This document shows, in pieces, positions 7,037-13,721 of a stretch of 17,160 nucleotides of DNA; within the stretch, counting starts at the first letter, position 1; each line of letters starts with the position of its first letter. Position numbers and translations under genes: made by a program. The notes beneath the pieces were generated by a model that ran no database searches, was not told the origin of the DNA, and was given only the letters and a program-made list of their open reading frames with translations. The stretch covers positions 1-17,160 of the forward strand of contig CAJUFB010000076.1 in the NCBI GenBank assembly GCA_910585805.1, given 5' to 3'. Source of the DNA: an uncultured Acetatifactor sp. GTDB lineage: Bacteria > Bacillota > Clostridia > Lachnospirales > Lachnospiraceae.

Positions 7037-9031
7037 ATGGTTTTTGGATATCAGGTGAGGCATCTGAAGGTCACGGGAAATGGAGTCAGGAATATGGAAA
7101 ATGTGGAGAACAGGGAGCACAAAGCGAAAAAAGAATTCGCCTGCGGGAAAATGGGGTATCTTGTGGTGGAGCGGCAGCCTGACGGCCAGACGCATATTCA
7201 GTATGCAGACAGCATTGCATGTGAATTGTCAGGGTATTCTGCCGAGAGACTGAGGTCTGCCGAGCCGGAAGAGGCTGTAAAGGGCCTGGAAGTCAGTATG
7301 GTACCGTTGGATGACGGGCATGAACTGTGGATTCTGGATACTGCGGACAACAGGCGGCTGCGCATTGCGGAACCGGAACATATGAATGCGGCGCTGGAGG
7401 AGGCTCTGAGAGCGGCGGAAGCGGCGAATCTTGCGAAGAGCAGTTTCCTCTCCAATATGTCCCATGATATCCGGACGCCCATGAACGCCATCATAGGTAT
7501 GACATCCATCGGCCTGACCCACATAGATGAAAAGCCAAGGGTACAGGACTGCCTCATGAAGATAAAGACGGCATCCGCGCATCTGATGAGTCTGGTGAAC
7601 GATGTGCTGGATATGTCCCGCATCGACAGCGGGCGTCTGACGCTGAATGAAGAGCCTTTTTCATTGCCGGATCTGGTACATGACATTGCTGTCATAATCC
7701 GGCCTCAGGCAGTGCAGAAGAAGCAGAAGCTTTGGTTGGAGATAGGGCATATCCTTGAGGAAAACCTGATGGGAGACCCGCTGCGGCTGCGGCAGATTCT
7801 GGTCAATATTGTGGGAAATGCGGTGAAATATACGCCGGAAGGCGGTGAAATCCGGGTGCGGCTGGGCCAGCATCTGGCCGCGGAAGAGGGAAGCACCGTT
7901 CCGGAGGCCGGCACGCAGGAGAGTGGGAAAGAAGAAAAAAACTTCCCGGGTACCCGTAGGATGGTCCTTGATTTTATATGTGAAGACAACGGAATAGGCA
8001 TGAGCCAGGAGTTTCTGAAAAAGATTTTCATTCCCTTTGAGAGGGTGCGTAATACCACTATCAGCAAGATTGAGGGTACCGGTCTGGGGATGGCCATCGT
8101 CAAGAATCTGGTGGAACGCATGGGCGGGGAGATCACCGTGGAAAGCCGTGAGGGAGAAGGAAGCCGTTTTCAGGTTGAGATTCCTGTGGCTGCTGCGGAG
8201 CAGAACAGGAAGGATACAGCGCTTCCGGCGGGAGGCATCGTACTGATGGCGGAGTGCAGGGATGACAGAGTGGCTCAGGTTACAGGGTATCTGGAGGAAG
8301 AAGGCTTTCGGCTTGTCCGCACCAGGAGCGGCCTGGAGACGGTAACAAGGCTGACGGAGGCCCAGTATGAAAATCACATGCCCTGTGCGCTGCTTCTGGG
8401 GCAGGAACTGGAAGATATGTCGGCACTGGAACTGGCATCCCATGTGCGTCAGCTGGCCGGGCGTGCATTTCCGATTCTGCTGGTGTCGGAGGAGGACTGG
8501 GCTCAGATTGAGTATCGGGCGGTGCGGGCCGGAGTCAATGCCTTTGTTCCCTGTCCTTTGTTCCGGAGCCGTCTGATGGAGACTTTATCTGCATATGCAG
8601 GCAGCGGGCGGCAGCAGGAGGGAACGCCGGGGGACGGGGACACGGATTATGGCAGCCATCATGTCCTGTTGGCGGAGGACATCGCGTTGAATCAGGAAAT
8701 TGCCATGGAAATATTGTCTGCCATGGGGGTACAGGTGGAAGTGGCGGACGATGGGAAAGAGGCTTTGGAGAAATTTACCTCTTCGCCGGAGGGATATTAT
8801 GATATTATTTTCATGGATATTCAGATGCCCGTCATGGACGGCTATGAGGCGGCGCGGCGTATACGGCAGCTTCCCAGGAACGACGCGGAGAGTGTATGGA
8901 TCGTGGCGATGACGGCCAACGCCTTTGTGGAGGATATCCGGCGGTCCAGAGATGCCGGAATGAATGAGCACTGTTCCAAGCCGGTGGACCCTGAGCGTTT
9001 ACAGGAGATTCTGCGGGGACGGCTTGGCTGA
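7037..9031 (+). CDS. Cytoplasmic hybrid histidine kinase with a pseudo-receiver and a true receiver
   Basis: A 664-residue protein with no membrane segment. The N-terminus has a short PAS-like segment (about 38-105, with GYSAERL at 66-72), then a helical linker and a kinase core. In the core are H143 (MSHDIRTP), N257/N261 in the N-box, EDNGIG (316-321) and GTGLGM (347-352), so it should be active. Two receiver-like domains follow. The first (about 399-520) lacks the phospho-acceptor: the strand reads ALLLGQ with Gly at about 455 where Asp is expected, and the usual KP is replaced around C506-P507. The second (about 541-660) is intact, with E547/D548, D594 (FMDIQMP), T626 and K648. The ATG at 7037 has GGGTGG about 7 bases upstream; M20 at 7094 (behind GGAGTCAGGA) is a credible alternative start. 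Position after a membrane hybrid kinase suggests a relay or integrator step. No DNA-binding domain is present. Confidence 0.88.
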   Translation: MVFGYQVRHLKVTGNGVRNMENVENREHKAKKEFACGKMGYLVVERQPDGQTHIQYADSIACELSGYSAERLRSAEPEEAVKGLEVSMVPLDDGHELWILDTADNRRLRIAEPEHMNAALEEALRAAEAANLAKSSFLSNMSHDIRTPMNAIIGMTSIGLTHIDEKPRVQDCLMKIKTASAHLMSLVNDVLDMSRIDSGRLTLNEEPFSLPDLVHDIAVIIRPQAVQKKQKLWLEIGHILEENLMGDPLRLRQILVNIVGNAVKYTPEGGEIRVRLGQHLAAEEGSTVPEAGTQESGKEEKNFPGTRRMVLDFICEDNGIGMSQEFLKKIFIPFERVRNTTISKIEGTGLGMAIVKNLVERMGGEITVESREGEGSRFQVEIPVAAAEQNRKDTALPAGGIVLMAECRDDRVAQVTGYLEEEGFRLVRTRSGLETVTRLTEAQYENHMPCALLLGQELEDMSALELASHVRQLAGRAFPILLVSEEDWAQIEYRAVRAGVNAFVPCPLFRSRLMETLSAYAGSGRQQEGTPGDGDTDYGSHHVLLAEDIALNQEIAMEILSAMGVQVEVADDGKEALEKFTSSPEGYYDIIFMDIQMPVMDGYEAARRIRQLPRNDAESVWIVAMTANAFVEDIRRSRDAGMNEHCSKPVDPERLQEILRGRLG

Positions 9032-9142
9032 TGCGGGGTGGGGGAACATTTCCGGTTTTCCGCCTGATCAAAAACAGGGTTTGATTCCCCGCACAGTTGC
9101 AGCAGTTATTTCCCGGCAATTTCTAACAGGGGCGGTGAGAGA

Positions 9143-10978
9143 ATGCAGCTTTATCAACAGGAGTATATTGCCAATTTAAAAGAGATAGTCATGCTCACGA
9201 CGGGGGAGAGGCGGGAGAAGCTGTCCTTCGAGGCGTATCTGGAGCAGTCCGACAGGAAAAGGCGGCGCGGGGAAGAGCTGGTAAAGCGGAATATGAAGCT
9301 TCTCCGTGAGGGGCTGTTTCCTGTGCTGGATCATATTTATGCTGCGGATGAGACGGAAATATCGGAACTTCGGGAATTTGCGGGGGAACTGACTGGCGGT
9401 AAAGAAGATCTGGACGGGGGATTATACTGCCAGATTCACAAGGCATTGCTGAGCCTGGCCAGGATGAGGAAGGATCGGAAGGAGATGATCCGGGAATTGT
9501 ACTGCCTTGGTATGGGATACTACGGTTTGTACAATAAGCTGGTGGGACTGGAGCGGAAGGAGATTCAGAAGTATACCTCACAGATGCGTCTGTGTTTTGC
9601 GGAGGCGGCTGCCTATCTGAAGTACTTTGACGAGATTGAGGACACGGAGACCAGGGGATTTATCCTGCGCTCCCGTGCGAATATGTCTCTGGGGCAGTTC
9701 AATACTCCAGGTGAGAAAATCCGTATGGTAAAACGGACGCTGGAAATTCTCCAGGATAAGGGGTTTCAGGAGAAGGAGCCGGGGCTTCCCTGGGACAGAT
9801 ATATTTTTCTGACGCATCAGCAGATGGCGGCAAGTATTTCTTACGGCAGAGAAAGTACCATGACTTCGCGGGACGTGGAGGATGTTATGGAGTCGGTGTA
9901 CATTGTCTATCAGAGAAGGTTTGAGGAGGCGGCGCAGAGGAAACAGAAAATGCTGCTGCGGCCCAGTTTTTCCTACTATGTCATTGAGTATTTCTGTGGA
10001 ATGTTTGGGATAGACGGATTGCTCGCCCGGATGGAAACCCTGATGGACGGAGCGGATGCGGCTGATTTTTCGGAAGAAGGGATGTACGGGATAATCTCAC
10101 TTCCTGCGTTTTATAGTCAATATTTAAACGATTACCCGGATAAAATACCGGGCAGGGCGGAATATGTCAGAAACCTTTACAGGAGGGCGATGGAATATGT
10201 GGAAGCTTTTCCCAGGGAGGAGGAAAGCGAGAAGCTCTTCCTGTATCTGCGGCAGCTGCCAAGTACTTTTGTGGAGGTGGAAGGCGGCATTTTGTATAAG
10301 CAGTTCCTGTTAAAGATTCTGATGCGTTTTGCACCGGAGATTTATGTGCATTCAAAGGTGGTGGCGGATGCGGCTGTGGTGTTCTGCAGGCTTATTATTG
10401 ACGAGGAGCCGGACTTTTTTGACGATATGGACAGCATCCGGGAGATTGGGGAGCCGCTGGAGAAAAGGCAGGCTATCCTGGATTATGCCAGGGAGTGCGG
10501 GATGCTGCATGATGTGGGCAAGATTAATTTCATGAATCTGTATTCCCAGACTGCGAGGCAGTGGTTTGAGGAAGAATATGAGATGGCTCATCTGCATACC
10601 AATGTGGGGGCGGCGTGGCTGGGAGAGAGAGAATCCACCAGTATGTATGCCCCGGTGGCTTTAGGGCATCACTGCTGGTATGACGGTTCCCACGGATATC
10701 CGGAAACTTACCACAGGCTGGAATGTCCGTGCAGGCAGATGGTCGACATCATTGGGATGCTGGACTGGATTAACAACGTGGTGGACACTGCTACGATGTA
10801 CACGGGAGTGGAGAAGAGTTTCAGGGAAGCGGTGGATGCGGCCATAGACCTGGAGAGAAGGAGATTTTCACCGCTGCTGACGGCAAGGCTTCGTGATAAG
10901 GCGATAGCGGAGCAGATGGAGAAGGCTTTTGCAGAGGGGCGCAGAGAGGCGTACCGCCTGTTGTATGAAAGCATGTAA
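9143..10978 (+). CDS. Large protein with a C-terminal divergent HD-GYP-like domain
   Basis: A 611-residue soluble protein. Residues 1-390 are helical and repeat-like, with no family I can name; they may be a TPR-like or signalling scaffold. The C-terminal part (about 398-590) follows the HD-GYP pattern: H403 (YVHSKVV), H456-D457 in MLHDVGK with K460, H485 in LHTNVG, H509-H510, and D541 in MLDWINNVVD, matching the metal-ligand series of the family. The signature normally reads HHExxDGxGYP; here it is HHCWYDGSHGYP (509-520), with Glu replaced by Cys and one extra residue before GYP. HD-GYP proteins are cyclic-di-GMP or related phosphodiesterases. This one keeps the metal-site pattern but has an altered signature, so its substrate is uncertain. 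A GGTGAGAGA-type site precedes the ATG. It is last in the sensory gene block and is the most plausible enzymatic output. Confidence 0.75.
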   Translation: MQLYQQEYIANLKEIVMLTTGERREKLSFEAYLEQSDRKRRRGEELVKRNMKLLREGLFPVLDHIYAADETEISELREFAGELTGGKEDLDGGLYCQIHKALLSLARMRKDRKEMIRELYCLGMGYYGLYNKLVGLERKEIQKYTSQMRLCFAEAAAYLKYFDEIEDTETRGFILRSRANMSLGQFNTPGEKIRMVKRTLEILQDKGFQEKEPGLPWDRYIFLTHQQMAASISYGRESTMTSRDVEDVMESVYIVYQRRFEEAAQRKQKMLLRPSFSYYVIEYFCGMFGIDGLLARMETLMDGADAADFSEEGMYGIISLPAFYSQYLNDYPDKIPGRAEYVRNLYRRAMEYVEAFPREEESEKLFLYLRQLPSTFVEVEGGILYKQFLLKILMRFAPEIYVHSKVVADAAVVFCRLIIDEEPDFFDDMDSIREIGEPLEKRQAILDYARECGMLHDVGKINFMNLYSQTARQWFEEEYEMAHLHTNVGAAWLGERESTSMYAPVALGHHCWYDGSHGYPETYHRLECPCRQMVDIIGMLDWINNVVDTATMYTGVEKSFREAVDAAIDLERRRFSPLLTARLRDKAIAEQMEKAFAEGRREAYRLLYESM

Positions 10979-10993
10979 GCGTTTAATCTCTCC

Positions 10994-11148
10994 GGGGCTA
11001 ATTCCCCGCAGCTTTGCTGCGCAACAAACTAATGACGAGCGAAGCGAGTCTCGGGCTGATACCCCTCAGCTCTGTTGCGGGGAGTTTCATTGGACTGCAA
11101 GCAATCCCTTTGCTTCCGATGAAAGGCGAGCACTTTGCGCCGCGTTCA
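10994..11148. repeat. Nested palindromic intergenic element
   Basis: The convergent gap holds a dense set of repeats. Two imperfect direct copies of a 28-base unit lie at 10994-11021 and 11052-11079, about 22 of 28 bases alike by eye. Each can fold on itself (CGGGG/CCCCG in the first). They also pair with each other: TCCCCGCA (11003-11010) is the exact complement of TGCGGGGA (11076-11083). Between them is GACGAGCGAAGCGAGTC. A further hairpin pairs TTCATTGGA (11086-11094) with TCCGATGAA (11115-11123, one mismatch) and AAGCAA (11099-11104) with TTGCTT (11110-11115). GGCG/CGCC arms lie near 11125-11141. No protein is encoded. It resembles dispersed palindromic elements of gut Clostridia, but copy number cannot be judged here. 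Confidence 0.55.
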
Positions 11149-11179
11149 ACTATGGGAAGCAGTACCTGCTTCCCATAGT
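11149..11179. terminator. Perfect 14-bp hairpin between convergent genes
   Basis: ACTATGGGAAGCAG (11149-11162) and its exact complement CTGCTTCCCATAGT (11166-11179) flank a 3-base loop. The location between convergent genes suits a two-way transcription barrier, but neither side has a T-run, so a classical intrinsic terminator is not shown. It may instead be the last arm of the adjoining repeat element. From 11180 to 11283 I see only a small GCAGC/GCTGC hairpin (11205-11219). Confidence 0.4.
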
Positions 11180-11283
11180 ATATACTGTGATGTATTAAAA
11201 ATTGCAGCCGTATGCTGCGCGTGCGCCGTTTCCTGACAGCCCTTTTTAAAATAATATCCGTTTGGGTTTCGGGGAACCGGAGT

Positions 11284-12423
11284 CTACCAGATGAAAAGTT
11301 CTTCTCCTGTCAGCTTCCAGATTGCCTCTATAAAGTAGTAATCTCCATAAATGATGGAAAATTCGTGTTCCTTGTCATGAAATGCCGCAGTGCATTTCTC
11401 CAGGATGTTGTCGCAGTTGTCATCCCAGTTGCAGCGGTTCTCGTATAATGCAGTGAGGAGCTTCATGGCGGCGTTTCTGTAAATGCGGCTTTCCGTCCGG
11501 CTGAGCTCGTCCTGCTGTTCCAGTGCTTTTGCAATCTCCAGCAGTCCGCAGGACGCGATGGCGGAGGCGGTGGAATCTTCCAGCGTGCAGTCGGCAGGCT
11601 GCCTGAAATCCACAGGAATCAGCCCGTTTTCCGGCGTATTGGAAATAAAATAGTTGGCGACTCTCCTGGCGGTATTCAGATAGCTTTCATTCTTTGTGTG
11701 AATGTAGCTTAAGGTAAAGCCGTACAGCGCCCATGCCTGTCCCCTTGTCCAGGAAGAACCCTTCGCATAGCCCTGTCCGCCGAAAGTATCTGCAAACTCG
11801 CCTGTGGCGGGGTCAAATGCCACGATGTGGTTGGAAGAGCCGTCCCCGCGGATGAAATATTTTTGAGCGGTGTCGGCATGCATGGTGGCAATCTGAAGGT
11901 ATCTGGGGTCTTTGGTCTCCTCGTAAGCCCAGTAGAGCAGAGGCAGATTCATCATGCAGTCGATGATTGCCCAGCCTGCCTTGCTTCCGTCGCCGTCGTC
12001 GTTCCAGGCGCGGATGAAGCGTCCCATGGGATTGAAGCGTCCCGCCATATCGTTTGCGGCAAGCAGTCCCCTGTTGAAGGAAGCTTTATTGCCGGTAACT
12101 CTGTAGTCGGCTACTGCCGTGGGGAGCCAGCGGAAGCCGCTGTCATGGTCCATTCCTCTGGCAATCATCAGGTTGGCGTCCAGCTTTTCTTCGTTCTCCA
12201 GAGCGATTTCCTTGTAGAGTTCCTCGCCGGTGGCGTGGTAGAGCTGCCACATCATGCCGCCCCAGAAACCGTTGGTCCACCAGGTGATTCTGTCGCCGGA
12301 CCAGTCGTCAAATACACCGTCCTTTGTGGTGTAAGGGATTTTGTGCCGGCTTCTGTCGGCTGTCAGCCGCATCTTGTGCTTGATTTTTGCGGCTGCTTCC
12401 CAGGCAAAGTTTTGTTCGTTCAT
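11284..12423 (-). CDS. Glycoside hydrolase family 88, unsaturated glucuronyl hydrolase
   Basis: A 379-residue cytoplasmic enzyme of the (alpha/alpha)6-barrel GH88 family. These enzymes hydrate the double bond of the unsaturated uronic acid left at the end of oligosaccharides by polysaccharide lyases, releasing the sugar. Family features visible: WWTNGFWGG (48-56), H93-D94 in MDHDSGF, D155 in AIIDCMMNLPLL, and SSWTRGQAWALYG (223-235). D94 and D155 correspond to the two catalytic aspartates of characterised UGL enzymes. There is no signal peptide, so substrate oligosaccharides must be imported. Length is normal and nothing is broken. The start has GAGGAG about 8 bases upstream on the minus strand. 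It is divergent from an AraC-family regulator that probably controls it. Glycosaminoglycan, gellan, xanthan or plant uronides are all possible substrates; no lyase or importer lies in the window to decide. Confidence 0.88.
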   Translation of the reverse strand: MNEQNFAWEAAAKIKHKMRLTADRSRHKIPYTTKDGVFDDWSGDRITWWTNGFWGGMMWQLYHATGEELYKEIALENEEKLDANLMIARGMDHDSGFRWLPTAVADYRVTGNKASFNRGLLAANDMAGRFNPMGRFIRAWNDDGDGSKAGWAIIDCMMNLPLLYWAYEETKDPRYLQIATMHADTAQKYFIRGDGSSNHIVAFDPATGEFADTFGGQGYAKGSSWTRGQAWALYGFTLSYIHTKNESYLNTARRVANYFISNTPENGLIPVDFRQPADCTLEDSTASAIASCGLLEIAKALEQQDELSRTESRIYRNAAMKLLTALYENRCNWDDNCDNILEKCTAAFHDKEHEFSIIYGDYYFIEAIWKLTGEELFIW

Positions 12424-12451
12424 TTTTCTTCTCCTCGCTTTTGTTATTTAT

Positions 12452-12514
12452 ACTGCAGACCGCCAGGATTTACAGTGATGCCTCCGGGGAAATACCTGGC
12501 TGGCGGTCTGTAGT
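12452..12514 (-). promoter_or_regulatory. Long inverted repeat upstream of the GH88 gene
   Basis: ACTGCAGACCGCCAG (12452-12466) and CTGGCGGTCTGTAGT (12500-12514) are complementary at 14 of 15 bases, around a 33-base loop. The stem can extend inward through ATTT/AAAT-like pairs. It ends about 28 bases before the GH88 start codon, so it would form a strong hairpin in the mRNA leader if transcription starts further upstream, or it could be a two-site operator. Confidence 0.45.
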
Positions 12515-12518
12515 CGGG

Positions 12519-12569
12519 TTGTACTGCAAATTCAACCGGTGCGCAGTATATATTGTACATTGAATTCAG
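12519..12569. promoter_or_regulatory. Direct repeats, candidate AraC-family operator
   Basis: Two 17-base copies at 12519-12535 and 12553-12569 both begin TTGTAC and share AATTCA, with 12 of 17 bases alike, spaced 34 bases start to start (about three helical turns). Paired direct repeats on one face of the helix are typical AraC-family sites. No good -35 box for GH88 is visible here; AGTATA at 12545-12550 (TATACT on the minus strand) could be a -10 needing an activator. Assignment is by position only. Confidence 0.3.
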
Positions 12570-12653
12570 ATCAGGTATAATTGCTTCTCGAGTAATTTTA
12601 TACGATTTGACGTATTTTTGATTCAGGTACAGTGCTCTGTTTACGTGCATCCT

Positions 12654-12716
12654 GTTACTGGTCACGGCAGGGCTGTAAACAGTAACATAACATTTTGTAT
12701 CCGATATGTATGTTAT
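12654..12716. promoter_or_regulatory. Two abutting inverted repeats upstream of the AraC promoter
   Basis: GTTACTG (12654-12660) pairs with CAGTAAC (12680-12686), and directly next to it ATAACAT (12687-12693) pairs with ATGTTAT (12710-12716), both perfect over 7 bases. The second ends 9 bases before the -35 box of the AraC promoter. They could be operator sites for the regulator or for another protein. Confidence 0.3.
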
Positions 12717-12725
12717 TATATTAAA

Positions 12726-12754
12726 TTGACAGGATTTTAATAATATCTTATAAT
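12726..12754 (+). promoter_or_regulatory. Perfect consensus sigma-A promoter for the AraC gene
   Basis: TTGACA (12726-12731) and TATAAT (12749-12754) are separated by exactly 17 bases in an AT-rich setting. This is the full consensus, with transcription expected near 12761 and a leader of about 160 bases before the preferred AraC start. Confidence 0.8.
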
Positions 12755-12795
12755 ACTATTTACTAACATTTTTAATGATTTTATGTGGCTTTGAA

Positions 12796-12875
12796 CGGGT
12801 AGAAACCCGCGGCAGGCATGGAGCGGGTTTGGGCCATGGGCATCAATCAACAGCGTTATGGTTTCAAAGCCTGCC
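12796..12875 (+). promoter_or_regulatory. Structured leader with mutually exclusive hairpins
   Basis: In the AraC mRNA leader, CGGGT (12796-12800) pairs with ACCCG (12805-12809) around a 4-base loop. The same strand, as AAACCCGC (12803-12810), pairs perfectly with GCGGGTTT (12823-12830). GGCAGGC (12811-12817), in the loop of that second hairpin, is the exact complement of GCCTGCC (12869-12875). The three pairings compete, as in attenuators and riboswitches, but no T-run follows and no known riboswitch class is recognised. Confidence 0.35.
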
Positions 12876-12923
12876 GGTCTGCTGAAAAGTATGGGACTGA
12901 GGGGATTTGGGAGGGCAGATTCT

Positions 12924-13721
12924 ATGTACAGTGTGTCGTCAGGAGGGTGCCATTCCAGGCATCCGCTGGATTATTCCATGTACCGGCCCAGGGGGCTGCC
13001 TCATTATCTGCTGCTGATCGTGAAGTGTCCTGCGCTGTTCCGGATCGGGGCGGAGGAAGTGCGGACGGAGCATAGCTGTGCCATGCTGGTTCGGCCCAAT
13101 GTGCCTTATCAGTATCGCAGCATCAGTGGGGAGTATACGGATGACTGGCTGCATTTTGACTGTGATATGCCTGATTTTCCGGAGAGGACGGGGCTTTTAT
13201 TCCATCGTCCCATTCCCATTGGCAGTGCAGTGGAGTTTACTTTATATATTCAGCAGATTATGTGGGAGAAAAATTATGCGTCATCGGATTTCCGTGAGGA
13301 AAATATCGATATGCTGATGCGGGTGCTTGTCAATAACCTGGTTCAGGCAGTGCGTAAAAAGGACAGTCCCATGCCTTATAATCCCTACATTGCCAGGCTG
13401 CAGAATCTGCGGCTTTCCATGCAGTCGCAGCCCTATAAGAATTTTACTGCCAGGGAGATGGCGGAGGCTCTGAATGTGAGTCCTTCCTATTTCCAGTATT
13501 TATATAAGGGCTTCTTCGGAATTCCCTTCAAGACGGATTTGATTAATATCCGTACGGATTACGCCAGGGGGCTGATTCTGAATACGGACTTAAAGCTGGA
13601 ACGGATAGCGCAGCTGAGCGGATATAACAGTGAAATTCATTTTTACAGGCAGTTCAGGGAGAAGACCGGGATGACTCCCAGGGAGTATCTGGCGAAGGCA
13701 AAGGGAGAAAACAATGTGTGA
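12924..13721 (+). CDS. AraC-family transcriptional regulator
   Basis: A 265-residue regulator with an N-terminal cupin-like effector domain (about 8-115) and a C-terminal AraC double helix-turn-helix (about 173-258). HTH1 contains FTAREMAEALNVSPSYF; HTH2 contains LERIAQLSGYNSEIHFYRQF, ending with the family closing motif GMTPREYL. The open frame extends back to 12858. I prefer the ATG at 12924 because GGGAGGG (12909-12915) lies 8 bases before it, the upstream ATGs have no ribosome binding site, and the protein then begins MYSVSSGG, a natural start for the cupin part. It is divergent from the GH88 gene, the usual arrangement for a sugar-responsive activator and its target, so control of GH88 in response to an oligosaccharide or uronate is likely but inferred. 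Its end overlaps the start of the next gene by 8 bases. Confidence 0.85.
   Translation: MYSVSSGGCHSRHPLDYSMYRPRGLPHYLLLIVKCPALFRIGAEEVRTEHSCAMLVRPNVPYQYRSISGEYTDDWLHFDCDMPDFPERTGLLFHRPIPIGSAVEFTLYIQQIMWEKNYASSDFREENIDMLMRVLVNNLVQAVRKKDSPMPYNPYIARLQNLRLSMQSQPYKNFTAREMAEALNVSPSYFQYLYKGFFGIPFKTDLINIRTDYARGLILNTDLKLERIAQLSGYNSEIHFYRQFREKTGMTPREYLAKAKGENNV

Noticed and set aside
7661..8443. 260-codon open frame on the minus strand
   Set aside because: It is antisense to the kinase core of the second hybrid kinase, which is clearly the coding strand.
11250..11280. Intrinsic terminator for GH88 on the minus strand
   Set aside because: A weak GGTT/AACC pairing near 11259-11278 precedes an AT-rich stretch, but the stem is too short to call.
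11827..12513. 228-codon open frame on the plus strand
   Set aside because: It is antisense to GH88, whose catalytic motifs are plain; there is no ribosome binding site.
12444..12665. 73-codon minus-strand frame upstream of GH88
   Set aside because: It covers the repeat-rich regulatory region, has no Shine-Dalgarno and the residues look random.
12818..13075. 85-codon plus-strand frame overlapping the AraC start
   Set aside because: It is out of frame with AraC and spans its ribosome binding site and N-terminus; the sequence looks like a shifted reading.
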